64,000 nucleotides of DNA from Paenibacillus marchantiophytorum (GTDB lineage Bacteria > Bacillota > Bacilli > Paenibacillales > NBRC-103111), in contig NZ_BMHE01000008.1 of the NCBI RefSeq assembly GCF_014640555.1, positions 114,970-178,969 of the forward strand. The letters run 5' to 3'. The position numbers and the translations under genes were made by a program. Shown here one piece after another: positions 63,769 to 64,000 of this stretch; within the stretch, counting starts at the first letter, position 1; every line of letters starts with the position of its first letter. A model generated the notes under the pieces. The model made no database searches, was not told where the DNA came from, and was given only the letters and a program-made list of their open reading frames with translations.

Positions 63769-64000
63769 ACTGAATAGTAAAAGAATAACACCAGTTTCCC
63801 CGACATAAAAAACAGAACCCCACATATATCCCATGGAGTCCCCGTCTTCACCATCTTATTCTAAACACTCTCTTACAACCGCCCATCCCGAAACCTCACA
63901 ACCCGCTTCGCCTGCTGCGCTATCGCATGGTCATGCGTAATCAAAATTATCGTCCTACCCTGCTCATTCAACCTCTTAAATATATCCATAATCTCAATCC
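63769..64000. repeat. Direct repeat, copy 2 (partner 39947-40178), runs off the window
   Basis: Identical to 39947-40178 except one visible base near the ATPase stop codon. Begins 83 bp after the dead IS6 end. Confidence 0.9.
63873..64000 (-). CDS. MacB-type ABC ATPase, 3' end only (continues beyond window)
   Basis: Encodes IMDIFKRLNEQGRTIILITHD and VVRFRDGRL, then a stop. A T-to-A change turns the next codon (TTA in the copy at 40039) into TAA, shortening the protein by four residues. The rest lies outside the window, so it is not known whether the gene is complete. Confidence 0.75.
   Translation of the reverse strand, partial: IEIMDIFKRLNEQGRTIILITHDHAIAQQAKRVVRFRDGRL

Overview
The window looks like chromosomal DNA of a Gram-positive, S-layer-bearing member of the Paenibacillaceae (Paenibacillus or Cohnella type). 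The reasons are: strong AAGGAGG-type ribosome binding sites with occasional TTG/GTG starts; paired YesM-type kinases and YesN/AraC-type regulators; LplA/LplB/YtcP-type sugar transporters; very large secreted proteins carrying SLH, Big_1, Big_2 and NEAT domains; and a Fur-regulated Isd-type heme locus with sortase B. No rRNA, tRNA, phage or CRISPR is visible. The genus is an inference; no marker gene is present.

Region by region. 1-5.5 kb: a membrane AraC regulator cut by the window edge, a cytoplasmic GH30 hydrolase, and two solitary GNAT genes, one of them bracketed by copies of a hairpin repeat. 5.5-16.6 kb: a GC-richer two-gene operon for a 2928-residue Big_1-repeat secreted protein and a 777-residue SLH protein. 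16.8-19 kb: an IS6 remnant abutting a DeoR fragment, a D-lyxose isomerase and a Gfo/Idh/MocA dehydrogenase. 19-25.6 kb: a 2163-residue secreted multidomain protein with a GH99/WbsX-like core. 25.6-27.9 kb: a decayed LplB-YtcP-LplA sugar transporter with its AraC regulator, plus ABC and transposase scraps. 28-36.8 kb: a MacAB-type export operon with a secreted partner, and a BcrA-type ABC transporter with its own OmpR-type regulator and kinase; the two transport operons share a duplicated promoter block. 36.8-40.7 kb: accessory genes, IS6 ends and broken MacB-type ATPase genes. 40.7-48.6 kb: a YesN-YesM regulated sugar uptake operon ending in a sulfatase. 48.7-49.5 kb: an IS6 copy with an internal deletion.

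49.5-63.2 kb is the highlight: an iron/heme acquisition island of three Fur-controlled transcription units. One (minus strand) encodes a small secreted beta protein resembling a mini-NEAT, a 1505-residue protein with about six NEAT-like domains and three SLH domains, and sortase B. A second (minus strand) encodes a NEAT protein with an internal sortase B signal fused in frame to a second NEAT-SLH protein, then an IsdE lipoprotein and a FecCD permease. The third (plus strand) encodes another binding protein, another permease and a FepC/HmuV-type ATPase fused in frame to an IsdG-type heme mono-oxygenase, with a strong internal ribosome binding site at the junction. Together they make a plausible route: NEAT-SLH receptors on the S-layer, a sortase-anchored NEAT in the wall, IsdE at the membrane, a permease with its ATPase, then heme cleavage at the inner face. 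The two gene fusions are the most unusual things in the window.

The last kilobase holds a dead IS6 copy and a near-identical duplicate of the 3' end of the MacB-type ATPase gene located 23.8 kb upstream.
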